Origin: an uncultured Bacteroidota bacterium
Lineage (GTDB): Bacteria > Bacteroidota > Bacteroidia > Chitinophagales > Chitinophagaceae
Assembly: GCA_903882965.1 (NCBI GenBank)
Contig: CAIRZD010000298.1
Coordinates: 1-42,385 of the forward strand
DNA length: 42,385 nucleotides
Direction of reading: 5' to 3'
Part shown: positions 1 through 8,140 of the stretch, piece after piece
Layout: each line of letters starts with the position of its first letter
Numbering within the stretch: the first letter of the stretch is position 1
Program-made: the position numbers and the translations under genes
Notes under the pieces: model-generated
The model's database searches: none
What the model was told of the DNA's origin: nothing
What the model saw: the letters and a program-made list of their open reading frames with translations, nothing else

Positions 1-1683
1 GCTTTTCATTTTGCTGAAATAGAAAGTATTTACAAAGAGAATGATCATTTCGTTATACGAAAATTCAATTTTGAACCAACAAAAGATGGGATAGAAAAGC
101 ATACCAGAGAAAATATTGGAACGATCGAAAAACGATATACAACTGTTAAATTAAGGATATTAAAAAAGGATTATTGGCAATGGTGTAATAGTATAGCAGA
201 AGATATCGCATTCAAAATAATTGAACATTGCTTTATTTATTTTCTAAAACCTGATTGCCCAAGAATAATTCTAAAGGATTCTGACGAAATTATAGTGGTT
301 AATGATTTATTTAATCAATTTAAAAGTGGCGGGGTCTCAAAAACAACAATTAATCTTGATAATTACGAATTTGAAATAAATCTGGTGCGATTATACAATA
401 CAAAGCGAATAGATAATAAAATTCATTTTGTAGCGCACACAAGAGAAGTAGAAAACAAAGATATTAGCAAATTAATTCCGGAATTAGATGCTAACATGTC
501 CGATTTAGAAGGCCAAAAATTTTCCATTGGAGTTTATGTTACAAGCACTTATTTTGATGAACGCGTAAATGATGATCGTACCAAAATTCAATTTGTAGAT
601 AATAAAAATCTCAACCCACTTTTCAAAGAATTAGAAGAAAATGAGTTGTTGGAAAATATACTTGACGTAATTAAAGGAGAATTATCTGATAATATTATTT
701 TAATTGAAAAAGAAAGGGAAGAAAGAATATCGAATTTTATTGAGAACCACCCCCAATACAATAAACTTAAAAAATACAAACCGGACCGTATAAAAAAACT
801 ATCATCAAAGCTTTCGGATGAAGAGTTGGACATTGAACTATTTAAAATAAAACAGGAAATTGATTTAGATGTTCGCTTTGAAGCCGACACAATATTTAAA
901 CAAATTGAAAACATTGCCGATAAGGAAGAAATTGAAAATTTTAAACAACTCCATAGTAGTCTTTATGAAAAAATAATTGATGTTGGAAATTCAAAGCTAT
1001 CCGAGTATGTATTCTATAGAAAATTTATTTTAGACTTTTTAGACAAACATATCGGGCAAACTAAAGAAGGGAAATTTGCAAAAGAGGAAATTATTCACAA
1101 AATAATTTTCCCTTTGAAAACTGAATCTGATGAAATTGGTCATGATGAACATAACTTATGGATTATTGATGAAAGGTTAGCATTTCATAAATACTTAGCC
1201 TCTGATAGAAGTTTTAAGCAGAATAAAAACACTACATCTAAATCAAATGACAGACCTGATTTAATTATTTTTAATAAACCATTTGCATTCACAGATTCGG
1301 ATAAACCGTATTCTTCTATCGTAATCGTAGAATTTAAACGACCAATGCGGGATGATTATGATGAAGATGAGAACCCAATTTTACAGGTGAATAAATATAC
1401 TAGAGAGTTAATTAATAATAAGCTTAAAGATAAACATGGACGTCAATTTGATTTGAGACCAAATACACCAATATATGCTTTCATAGTATGTGATTTGACG
1501 CCTAATTTAAGAACATCAGCTACTGATAATAGTTTTATTATTTCTCCTGATAACGATGGCTATTTTAAATTTAATCAAAATTATAGTCTTTATTTAGAGA
1601 TCATCAGTTTTGATAAATTAATCCGAGATTCAAAACAGAGAAATAAAGTGTTTTTTGAAAAATTAAATTTGCAAACAGTTTAA
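1..1683 (+). CDS. GHKL-type ATPase protein with C-terminal PD-(D/E)xK-like nuclease motif, 5' end outside window
   Basis: The frame is open from base 1 to a TAA at 1681-1683, so the N-terminus lies outside the window; the GTG at 295 is an internal valine codon, not a convincing start. About 560 residues are visible. The middle is charged and helical. The C-terminal third has a PD-(D/E)xK-like core: RPDLIIF (Asp codon at 1258) followed 24 residues later by VIVEFKRP (Glu at 1330, Lys at 1336), then a QVNKY helix. From memory this C-terminus (NLWIIDERLAFH, then VEFKRP, then CDLTP) belongs to large bacterial proteins whose N-terminus is a GHKL/MutL-type ATPase, often found near restriction or other defence genes. 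The ATPase motifs themselves are not visible here. Codon use is clearly AT-rich compared with the core genes, which fits accessory DNA. DNA cleavage is inferred from the motif only. Confidence 0.6.
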   Translation, partial: AFHFAEIESIYKENDHFVIRKFNFEPTKDGIEKHTRENIGTIEKRYTTVKLRILKKDYWQWCNSIAEDIAFKIIEHCFIYFLKPDCPRIILKDSDEIIVVNDLFNQFKSGGVSKTTINLDNYEFEINLVRLYNTKRIDNKIHFVAHTREVENKDISKLIPELDANMSDLEGQKFSIGVYVTSTYFDERVNDDRTKIQFVDNKNLNPLFKELEENELLENILDVIKGELSDNIILIEKEREERISNFIENHPQYNKLKKYKPDRIKKLSSKLSDEELDIELFKIKQEIDLDVRFEADTIFKQIENIADKEEIENFKQLHSSLYEKIIDVGNSKLSEYVFYRKFILDFLDKHIGQTKEGKFAKEEIIHKIIFPLKTESDEIGHDEHNLWIIDERLAFHKYLASDRSFKQNKNTTSKSNDRPDLIIFNKPFAFTDSDKPYSSIVIVEFKRPMRDDYDEDENPILQVNKYTRELINNKLKDKHGRQFDLRPNTPIYAFIVCDLTPNLRTSATDNSFIISPDNDGYFKFNQNYSLYLEIISFDKLIRDSKQRNKVFFEKLNLQTV

Positions 1684-1723
1684 TGTATAGATGTATTCAT
1701 TAAATAACTGTAATACCTCCACT

Positions 1724-1769
1724 AGTCCTCGTTTGCAACGAGGACTACACGGTATAGCGTTTGCAACGC
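1724..1769. repeat. Paired REP-like hairpins sharing a GTTTGCAAC core
   Basis: Two adjacent perfect dyads lie between convergent genes. The first (1724-1746) has 10-bp arms AGTCCTCGTT / AACGAGGACT around TGC. The second (1757-1769) has 5-bp arms GCGTT / AACGC around the same TGC. The shared core and tandem arrangement resemble Bacteroidota REP-type elements mobilised by RAYT transposases. No RAYT gene is visible in the window. The hairpins may also end transcripts arriving from both sides. Confidence 0.55.
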
Positions 1770-1788
1770 CTGAGAATGAACAAAACTC

Positions 1789-2151
1789 TTATTCATTATG
1801 AATAGAAGAAATGAGATTTTTTAATTCTTTATCACTTAGGGCTTCAATATCGCCTTTGTCATAAATGGTAACAAGGTTTACTGTGGTCTCTTGTTCGTTA
1901 TAATTCAGTTGTCCTATTATTTCAGTTTCCAGGTAAGAGATCACTCTTGCGCCACCGCTTTTACCCTGGCCTTTGCTTTTTATTTGCATCCTTATCTTAT
2001 AGGTATTCCCACCTAATGGTCTTCCTAGTTTAGGATGCTCAATAAGTTCTGATTGCAATTGGGCAAGATCGTTTAATAATGAAGGATACTTCTTCATCAA
2101 CGGTTTCACAGCAGTTTTGAATGTTTTTGTAATTCTAACGATTACTTTCAT
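1789..2151 (-). CDS. RelE/HigB-family toxin of a type II toxin-antitoxin pair
   Basis: This 120-residue protein resembles the RelE/HigB-2 fold, in which ribosome-dependent mRNA interferases act. The visible signature is HPKLGRPLGGNTYKIRMQI followed by a basic glycine-rich turn and GARVISYLET, then a strand rich in hydrophobics (VNLVTIYDKGD) and a C-terminal helix. The start codon lies inside the end of the upstream antitoxin gene (17-bp overlap), the usual antitoxin-then-toxin order with translational coupling. Activity and target are inferred from the family; the actual catalytic residues cannot be assigned by eye. Confidence 0.75.
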   Translation of the reverse strand: MKVIVRITKTFKTAVKPLMKKYPSLLNDLAQLQSELIEHPKLGRPLGGNTYKIRMQIKSKGQGKSGGARVISYLETEIIGQLNYNEQETTVNLVTIYDKGDIEALSDKELKNLISSIHNE

Positions 2152-2359
2152 TCAGAAATGCATTTAAGGTTTGTAATTTTTTACCTGATTTTTTCGCTGC
2201 CTTTATTTCCTTAAAACCGTTTTTTATTTCAGTCATTACCTTCACCTTATTTAAAAGCAATGCATATTTTTCATTTATTTCATTCCATTTACTTATCGGC
2301 ACTAACACAGATTGTTTAGCACCCTTAGTATCCACTATATACTGTAAAGAATTTGCCAT
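2135..2359 (-). CDS. Antitoxin partner of the RelE/HigB toxin
   Basis: The 74-residue product starts with a short beta-strand region (LQYIVDTKGAKQSVLVPISKWNEI), typical of Phd/YefM-like or other AbrB-like antitoxins that bind their own promoter, and ends with a basic helical tail that would wrap the toxin. It precedes and overlaps the toxin gene by 17 bp. A -7 promoter box lies 18 bp upstream of the ATG (2377-2384). The pairing is clear from context; the exact antitoxin family is not certain. Confidence 0.65.
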   Translation of the reverse strand: MANSLQYIVDTKGAKQSVLVPISKWNEINEKYALLLNKVKVMTEIKNGFKEIKAAKKSGKKLQTLNAFLNESNR

Positions 2360-2376
2360 CGGTATATATTATTTGT

Positions 2377-2384
2377 CAAATTTA
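2377..2384 (-). promoter_or_regulatory. -7 promoter box of the RelE-type TA operon
   Basis: On the minus strand this reads TAAATTTG, matching the Bacteroidota -7 consensus TAnnTTTG. It would start transcription about 10 bases before the antitoxin ATG at 2359. The same octamer serves the second TA operon at 18934-18941. No clear -33 element was found. Confidence 0.45.
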
Positions 2385-2418
2385 CATAAGTAACCGGCAC
2401 AATCAAAATAAGAGCCTG

Positions 2419-2640
2419 CTAATCTTGATTTAGCATGGTAAAGAAAGTATCCTCATCTATTAGCAGTTCCGGGTTGTTTTTATATTTTTCTATCCTGCTA
2501 CGTACCTCATCCTTTTGCCATTGCGGCACATTAAATGCTTCTTCTTCAGGCACCAGTTCCAAAGCGCCCTTCTTTTGCAGGTCCTCTATTACAGCCATCG
2601 CATACTCCTTTTTGATACGTATATGATAAGTTGCCGGCAT
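2419..2640 (-). CDS. Orphan antitoxin-like small protein
   Basis: The 73-residue acidic product has a short N-terminal strand-helix part (YHIRIKKEYAMAVIEDLQKKGALELVPEE) followed by PQWQKDEVRSRIEKYKNNPELLIDEDTFFTML. That second part resembles the C-terminal helix of 'putative addiction module' antitoxins, which blocks a RelE/ParE toxin. No toxin frame follows directly: 60 bp downstream lies the separate antitoxin of the next pair. It may be a solitary antitoxin, a remnant of a lost pair, or a second regulator of the neighbouring toxin. The small size and clean start support a real gene; function is inferred. Confidence 0.55.
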   Translation of the reverse strand: MPATYHIRIKKEYAMAVIEDLQKKGALELVPEEEAFNVPQWQKDEVRSRIEKYKNNPELLIDEDTFFTMLNQD

Positions 2641-2807
2641 AAATTTATTTTACATAAAGCTATTGAAATTACATTAACCACCCAAAGACAACCAGTCTGG
2701 CAGCATACGAGCAAGAAGCCAGGCCTGCCAAAAAACGGCGGCTCGTATAGCCTGCCCGTGGCGCGTTTTTTTTGGCTGCCCTTTTCTTTGTTACTTTATG
2801 TAGCCTG

Positions 2808-2826
2808 CCCTGAGCTTGTCGAAGGG
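2808..2826. repeat. Dispersed repeat element CCCTGAGCTTGTCGAAGGG
   Basis: This 19-mer is an imperfect dyad that I recall as a common intergenic repeat in many bacterial genomes. It is flanked by T-rich (2770-2800) and A-rich (2830-2845) tracts that are roughly inverted copies of each other, giving a larger hairpin of about 70 bp. Only one copy was found in this window. Confidence 0.4.
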
Positions 2827-3070
2827 GGCAAGCAAAAAAAAGTAAAGAGCAGATGGGATAAATAACACCATGCAGTTAAAACCCGCACTGGCAGAGGTCT
2901 TCAAAAAATAGGTGCATGCACTTTTCGTCCCTCTACTTTTACACTATCTATCTTTGATTGTAAAAAAGATTAACCATCTTTTCAGAGATTTTTGCGGTTA
3001 TTAGTTATGCTAATAAATAACAAGCTCTGCATTCGCATACTTGGAGGAATGGATTGTGTATACGCGTGTG

Positions 3071-3092
3071 AAGATGCTTCGTTTCCTCAGCA
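3071..3092 (+). repeat. Dispersed repeat, copy 1
   Basis: A 22-mer (AAGATGCTTCGTT, one variable base, then CCTCAGCA). The inverse copy at 40835-40856 matches 21 of 22 bases. Both copies are intergenic. It resembles a short repeat that I recall from Bacteroidota intergenic DNA. Confidence 0.5.
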
Positions 3093-3389
3093 TGACAAAC
3101 CCGAGTAACAACTTACGCAGCTAAAGAAAAATAAATTGCAAAATAAAGATTTTAATATCCGCATGAGATCGACACTAGATTTTTAAAATGCCAAAACATG
3201 ATTTTATTACTTAAACTATAACAACAAACTATAAAAAAACAGTGAGATAGAAATGAGATATATTGAGACATTTTCGGCACATTTTGAGACTAAAAAAACC
3301 GTCCTCCCCAATTCCCATGTTGAAAACCATTCAACACATCACACCCCTATTACCTCGGAGTTCGGCACAAACATCATCTCACCTGGTCA

Positions 3390-4253
3390 TCAGTTCTCTT
3401 TATCCGTTTCTTCCTTTAGCGGGTCTTCGTCCTGGCCCTTGCCTACATGTATCTTAGGGTTGTCTTCGGAGCCGGTGATGGTCATGGGTATGCCTACCAG
3501 CCCACCCGGCGGTAGCCCCAGCCGGAACTTCATATCTATAGCCTTATCAAAACTTACCTGCCCCTCAAACCGGGCATGGAAACCGGCCAGCTTTATTTTA
3601 GTGCGGGCTATGGTAATGAGGTTATTGGCAATGGTGCTTTTGATATTCACCTCAGATACATCCGGCTCACCACCCACTTCGTCTTTACCCGTCTCCCTGC
3701 CTATGGCATTAAACAGTTTGAAGCCGTGCATCTTTATCTTTTTGGCAGAGACCACACCACCGCCTTTTAATGAAGTATATACGGGCATCATGCTGCTGTT
3801 GAGATTACCATTCAGCTGGTAATCCAGTGAGATAAGGCCTTCGGCATGCTCGGCAGATGAGGCAATGTCGTGAAAGAGTTTAATATTCTTATAGGCCTTC
3901 TGCACATCAAAATCGGTGGCGCTGATGTGGTAATTGAAAAAGGCTTTTTGTGCAGAGAGCGTTGTATAAACCGCGTCCATTTCTATGGGTGCATCTATAA
4001 GGTCGAAGCCTGTTTCGCGGAGTAAGATGCTATCATTGCGAATGATCAAATGCCCTTTGGCATTCTTAATGACCATATCGGTATACTTTACCTGCTTTAC
4101 ATCGGCTGTGAAATCGAGATCAAGATTTTTAGGTACCAGCACAACGCCGGGGTTAGCAGCGGCAGGTGCCTGAGCCGCAGCGGCAGCGGTGGTATGCGAA
4201 GTATCGGGCAGGGAAGACATGAAATCATCGACCACTATGCCATCGCTCTGCAT
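3390..4253 (-). CDS. AsmA-family protein, C-terminal part (frameshifted from upstream frame)
   Basis: The 287 residues are the beta-rich C-terminal module of an AsmA-like protein (AsmA_2 type). They include the strand-and-glycine pattern GLISLDYQLNGNLNSSMMPVY, the GGGVVSAKKIKMHGFKLFNAIG segment and a terminal PPGGLVGIPMTITGSEDNPKI. There is no signal or membrane segment of its own. An alanine/proline linker (TTAAAAAQAPAAANP) follows the first 20 residues. The reading continues backwards past its ATG as KGVFN, which joins smoothly to the end of the 757-residue frame upstream once one A is removed from the A5 run at 4266-4270. Alone it would be a cytoplasmic fragment, so it is best read as the distal half of one gene. 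Confidence 0.7.
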   Translation of the reverse strand: MQSDGIVVDDFMSSLPDTSHTTAAAAAQAPAAANPGVVLVPKNLDLDFTADVKQVKYTDMVIKNAKGHLIIRNDSILLRETGFDLIDAPIEMDAVYTTLSAQKAFFNYHISATDFDVQKAYKNIKLFHDIASSAEHAEGLISLDYQLNGNLNSSMMPVYTSLKGGGVVSAKKIKMHGFKLFNAIGRETGKDEVGGEPDVSEVNIKSTIANNLITIARTKIKLAGFHARFEGQVSFDKAIDMKFRLGLPPGGLVGIPMTITGSEDNPKIHVGKGQDEDPLKEETDKEN

Positions 4254-4254
4254 G

Positions 4255-6528
4255 TTAAATACGCCTTTTTAATACAGAGCCGGGCTTGATGATATAGTCT
4301 ACAACATTTGATGCGGCACCATTTAAAATAATTGTGGAGTTGGCATACCGGAATGCAAAAGTATCGAGCCATATTTTTTCCTGGTCGAACCTGAAAACAC
4401 CGCGGGTAATTAAAAATGGGCTGGGATAAATATCGGTGGTGAAAGAGAGGTTCTCGACGGCAATAGAGCCTTTGTTATCGAGGTTGTCATAGTTGCCTGA
4501 GGTGGCATCGCTTTGCCTGCCTTTGAGCGAGACATCGGCGTCTATGATACCGGTGACATTATAGCCTTTATGCGCAAAGACGTGGTATATTTTACCCACA
4601 TCGAGCTTGCCTTTTAGTTTTATTTTATAGTCGAGGTTTGTAAAATCTTTCAGTCTGGCTTTGAGGTAAACGGGCTCACCATCGAAGTTGAAAGTCAGTG
4701 GCTTGATGTGCACGTTCAATCCTTTCAGCGACTCGGTAGAGTCTGTAATGTTGACGGAAAACTGTATGTCCTGCACAGGATCAGGATAGTACTTAGTTTT
4801 GACGTACCCATTCTGCATATTGATCATTGCAGTAATGATGGGGTATTTCTTCAGGTCGGGCTGGTAATTTCCTTTGGCTGTTATATCTGCATCAAGGTCG
4901 CCTTTAAGATCGAGGCTATCTATGGGATAAAAATGTTTGAGGTCGTCGAGGTGTATCTTGGCCAGTATCGTGGCATCTATAGGGAAGTCATTTGCATTAC
5001 CCAGCTTGAAATAGCCTTTGATGTAATTGCCGAGGGCGGAGATATTCACTTTATCAAGGTCGAGGTTTATGTGCTTGTAGTTATTATCGGGGCAGTCGGC
5101 ATGGAGGTTAAAACTGATATTATCAATGGCCCCGGGTAATTTGGCATATTTGAAATACCCGTCCTTGAAAGAGGCTTTGAGATCGAACTTAGGAATGCTG
5201 GTAATGACGGTATCGAATTTTCTTAGTCCTTTGCGTACAATGTCTTTGGCATATTTACCTTCGGCAAGAAAATTGAGTGATAACCAACCCTTGAATGTAA
5301 ACGGTTTTATACCCAGCGCCTTGTGCCATTTTTCGAGATCTATCTCTGCATTGACACGGGCATAAATATCAGGGACTGTCAGCCCCTTTGCCCTGATGAC
5401 TGCATTACAGAAGCCATCGGCAAGATTAAAATGAAGTGTATCAATATTTACAGAAATGCTATCGGCATTGAGGTGTGGCATTTTTGCCGACATATCAATG
5501 TGTAAATTTTTGATGGGATATGGCGATTTACTATTATTGATGCCGCCGTTCCTGACTTTTAAATTCATGCTAAGATCGGGCATGATGCTGTCTTTGGCTA
5601 TATACTTACCTGCCAGCTTGACCTGTATGTTGCCTACCCCATCGAATTCTGTAGTTTCGAATAATTTCTCGGTGCTTATGGGGAGCGCAGACAGGATCAC
5701 GTCAATATCGTTTTCGTGTGAGTCGATATTGAAATCCATGTCATAGCCATCTTTCAAAAATCCGAAGCGCCCGCTGAACTCTACCGGTAGCTGGTTGATC
5801 ATTAAAGTATTTTTTCGAAAAATAAATGCGAGGGATTTTGTATTGATCTCTGTAATAAGGTCGGCATTAATTTTTTTAGAAAGGATGTAGGGTTGTTTGT
5901 TAAAGTAAAAATCAAACGACTTTATTTCGGCATGGGTATTAAGGTCAAACACATCCTTACTTAAATCCCCGCTACCGGTATAATTCAGGCCACGTGCATT
6001 AATGGTCATTGGTATAGACTGGTCATTATAAACAAGGCTGCTCTCTTCAATAAGTATCTTCTTAATACCTAAAGATGCCCCGCTACTATCAGCAGATGTG
6101 GTGGTGCTTTGTGACTTTTTTTTATACACACTATAATTTGCAGCGCCGGCACTGTCTACCTGGATATTGATAGCAGCCTTGTAAAGAAAAATTTTGTTGA
6201 TCGTGAGCTGGCTTTTAAATACCGATGATAAATCTATACCTAAGCCAATACTTTTAGCAATAATGAGTGTATCCTTTTCAAATGGAGCAGGCCCATTAAG
6301 CGTAACATTATCGAGGACAAGCGTAAGAGAAGGAAAATGTTTGAAGAAAGATAGTCTTGTGCCGGTAAAAGAAATTTTGCCATTAATATTGTCATTAGCC
6401 CACTGGTTTATTTTGCGGTTAATGGCCTGCGGGAAAAGAAGTGGTATTGCAATAAGGAGCAGCAGCAGGAAGCCGACTGTTATAAAAAATCGTTTTAGGG
6501 TCTTACCAATTATCCTTTCAATGGACAT
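4255..6528 (-). CDS. AsmA-family envelope biogenesis protein, N-terminal part (ends early at a frameshift)
   Basis: The product has one N-terminal membrane anchor (residues about 13-30, FFITVGFLLLLLIAIPLLF) followed by a long beta-repetitive periplasmic region beginning GKISFTGTRLSFFKHFPSLTLVLDNV, the AsmA signature. AsmA-like proteins are thought to bridge the envelope and move or organise phospholipid; the Bacteroidota forms are usually near 1000 residues. This frame stops at 757 residues with SVLKRRI. Removing one A from the A5 run at 4266-4270 restores SVLKGVFN and continues into the next frame, giving about 1045 residues. The alternatives are a sequencing error, a real pseudogene, or two separately translated halves (the second ATG is one base past the stop). 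A promoter with both -33 and -7 boxes lies just upstream. Confidence 0.8.
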   Translation of the reverse strand: MSIERIIGKTLKRFFITVGFLLLLLIAIPLLFPQAINRKINQWANDNINGKISFTGTRLSFFKHFPSLTLVLDNVTLNGPAPFEKDTLIIAKSIGLGIDLSSVFKSQLTINKIFLYKAAINIQVDSAGAANYSVYKKKSQSTTTSADSSGASLGIKKILIEESSLVYNDQSIPMTINARGLNYTGSGDLSKDVFDLNTHAEIKSFDFYFNKQPYILSKKINADLITEINTKSLAFIFRKNTLMINQLPVEFSGRFGFLKDGYDMDFNIDSHENDIDVILSALPISTEKLFETTEFDGVGNIQVKLAGKYIAKDSIMPDLSMNLKVRNGGINNSKSPYPIKNLHIDMSAKMPHLNADSISVNIDTLHFNLADGFCNAVIRAKGLTVPDIYARVNAEIDLEKWHKALGIKPFTFKGWLSLNFLAEGKYAKDIVRKGLRKFDTVITSIPKFDLKASFKDGYFKYAKLPGAIDNISFNLHADCPDNNYKHINLDLDKVNISALGNYIKGYFKLGNANDFPIDATILAKIHLDDLKHFYPIDSLDLKGDLDADITAKGNYQPDLKKYPIITAMINMQNGYVKTKYYPDPVQDIQFSVNITDSTESLKGLNVHIKPLTFNFDGEPVYLKARLKDFTNLDYKIKLKGKLDVGKIYHVFAHKGYNVTGIIDADVSLKGRQSDATSGNYDNLDNKGSIAVENLSFTTDIYPSPFLITRGVFRFDQEKIWLDTFAFRYANSTIILNGAASNVVDYIIKPGSVLKRRI

Positions 6529-6555
6529 TTTTCAGAAATGGTGTTAGTGTAGCTG

Positions 6556-6584
6556 CAAAAATAACGTATAATTGTTTTCGTCAA
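6556..6584 (-). promoter_or_regulatory. Promoter of the AsmA-family gene
   Basis: On the minus strand a TTG (6584-6582) is followed after 18 bp by TATTTTTG (6563-6556), matching the Bacteroidota TTG / TAnnTTTG pattern. Transcription would begin about 20 bases before the ATG at 6528, so the gene need not depend on readthrough from the heme A synthase gene upstream. Confidence 0.55.
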
Positions 6585-6666
6585 ATTATATATAGGTTTC
6601 TGTATTGTAAGATATAATGCAGTTAGTTATTTAAAGTATTGATGGGTAGTGAATTAATCAGGTCTG

Positions 6667-7749
6667 TTATTTTCTTCGCACAACATATAAGTTGACAACC
6701 AGCGACATGAGCAGAAACATTGCCACCAGCTGGTGCAGCTCTGCAAGAATTTCGAACGTGCCAAACTTGCCCAGCACAATCATCGGGGCACAGAGCACAG
6801 TAATAATACCCAGTGTTATTTGTACCATTACCAGTACGAACGGCCACCACCTGGTAGTTGTTAAAAGGCTGCTCATATTTTTCAGTATGCTCCGCCCTGC
6901 AGCAATAAACCAGATAATGAGCAATGTAAGGAGTATGTAAGCTAAGCCGCGGTGTATGAAGTGTACCTCTATTTTATCGCTTACAAGGCTCCGTGACATG
7001 AGGCCATCGGGCAGCCACATGCCATTTATGGTGGGCCAGGTGGGTGCTGTCATTGCGGCTTTAAGGCCGGCCATGAATGCACCATAAGTAAGCTGTATGA
7101 ATAGTAATAGGGTAATAATGAGCGTGTATGAATGCAGTCGTTTATCAGTAAACCTTTTCTCAGCCGGTACCAGCAGCTGCAGCGCAAACCATAAAGTATA
7201 GCAGGCAAGTATCATTGCAGATACAAAATGCAGTGCCAGTTTGATATGGTCCACATAGAGGTGCTCATCGTTGAGGCCACTGGCTACCATTACCCAGCCT
7301 ATGAGACCCTGTAAGCCACCTAACAGAAACAGGATGATAAAGGGCTTTATCATATTCCTGTCGAAATATTTTTTCACGAGGAAATACACAAAACCTATTG
7401 CAAACACAACGCCCAACATCCGTGCCCATACCCGGTGAAACCACTCCCAGAAAAATATAGACTTAAAATCATCGAGGGTATAGGCACTGTTCATATACTT
7501 GAACTGGCCAATTTGTTTATAACCTTCAAATGCTTCGTTCCATTGTTTAGTGTTAAGGGGTGGGAGTATACCAAATAAAGGATTCCATTTGGTGATTGAT
7601 AGCCCGGAACCGGTGAGACGTGTAACGCCGCCAAGTAAAGTCTGGATAATGATCATAATTACCCCTGCCAACAACCAATAAGCTACCGCTTTATTCTTTT
7701 TATTTTGCACTATGCAATTTTGATGCAAAAGTAGCATATGTATATGCAT
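6667..7749 (-). CDS. ctaA: Heme A synthase (CtaA/COX15)
   Basis: This integral membrane enzyme oxidises the C8 methyl of heme O to make heme A for cytochrome oxidase. The first helix is followed by GGVTRLTGSGLSITKWNP and a proline-rich loop. The conserved heme-ligand histidines sit in FWEWFHRVWARMLG, DHIKLALHF, HFIHRGLAYIL and LAELHQLVAMF, two per four-helix half. Eight membrane helices are apparent, as in the type without the regulatory cysteine pair. The longest frame starts at 7749, but a minus-strand TACTTTTG box at 7733-7726 and a GTG at 7710 (MQNKKNKAVAYW) suggest the true start is 7710, giving 347 residues. No cytochrome oxidase or ctaB genes are adjacent. Confidence 0.9.
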   Translation of the reverse strand: MHIHMLLLHQNCIVQNKKNKAVAYWLLAGVIMIIIQTLLGGVTRLTGSGLSITKWNPLFGILPPLNTKQWNEAFEGYKQIGQFKYMNSAYTLDDFKSIFFWEWFHRVWARMLGVVFAIGFVYFLVKKYFDRNMIKPFIILFLLGGLQGLIGWVMVASGLNDEHLYVDHIKLALHFVSAMILACYTLWFALQLLVPAEKRFTDKRLHSYTLIITLLLFIQLTYGAFMAGLKAAMTAPTWPTINGMWLPDGLMSRSLVSDKIEVHFIHRGLAYILLTLLIIWFIAAGRSILKNMSSLLTTTRWWPFVLVMVQITLGIITVLCAPMIVLGKFGTFEILAELHQLVAMFLLMSLVVNLYVVRRK

Positions 7750-8140
7750 GATGCCCTATAAAATGGAGAAAAATGAATTACGCATAATGAAAATACATAC
7801 ACAATGACTGTCGCAAATAGTTATCCATTAACAAAAAATGGGGAATATTTTCCCCGTTCTATTCCCCACATTTAGTGAATGTTACACATATAGTATTAGT
7901 GAATGAAATTTTTTATATCTTTGCATAAAATTAAACAATGTTTATGTGTAGCGCTTATAGTATGATAATCAGTGTGTTATCTTAAACACTATTTATAAAA
8001 TTTAAATAATATAATCATTAACAAAATAATTTTATTGGCATATTTAAAAATGGTCTGATTCTTGATTTATTCTATGCCATTGAAAGTCTTAGTTTTTCAT
8101 GTAACTAATTTTCTTACTAAACTAATAATAAAATCATCCT
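7750..8140. other. 391-bp divergent intergenic region between ctaA and the HU gene
   Basis: The region is AT-rich and has no gene. It holds a small hairpin GGGGAA-TATT-TTCCCC at 7840-7855 with an extra TTCCCC just after it, and a -7 box at 7916-7923. The remaining 200 bases before the HU gene are very AT-rich and may be a long leader or a bent regulatory region. Confidence 0.5.
7916..7923 (+). promoter_or_regulatory. Possible -7 box for the HU gene
   Basis: TATCTTTG matches TAnnTTTG. It lies about 218 bp before the HU start, which would leave a long AT-rich leader. No -33 element is evident, and a closer promoter could exist. Confidence 0.4.

Larger units (their letters stand above)
2641..3389. 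other. 750-bp non-coding stretch with dispersed-repeat fragments
   Basis: No convincing gene is present on either strand; the open frames here are antisense extensions of the flanking genes or low-complexity. It holds a CCCTGAGCTTGTCGAAGGG element (2808-2826), a fragment of a repeat found again at the other end of the window (3071-3092), and a TATCTTTG box on the plus strand at 2949-2956 that precedes no recognisable gene. A short RNA starting near 2963 is possible but unsupported. Confidence 0.5.

Noticed and set aside
2515-2865. Plus-strand frame of 116 residues
   Set aside because: It runs antisense through the orphan antitoxin gene and into repeat DNA; no family resemblance.
3253-3822. 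189-residue plus-strand frame near the AsmA gene
   Set aside because: It is antisense to the AsmA C-terminal part and shows a serine/proline-rich composition typical of a shadow frame.
4255-4290. Programmed frameshift in the AsmA gene
   Set aside because: The A5 run is too short for slippage and no stimulatory structure is evident; a simple error or mutation is more likely.
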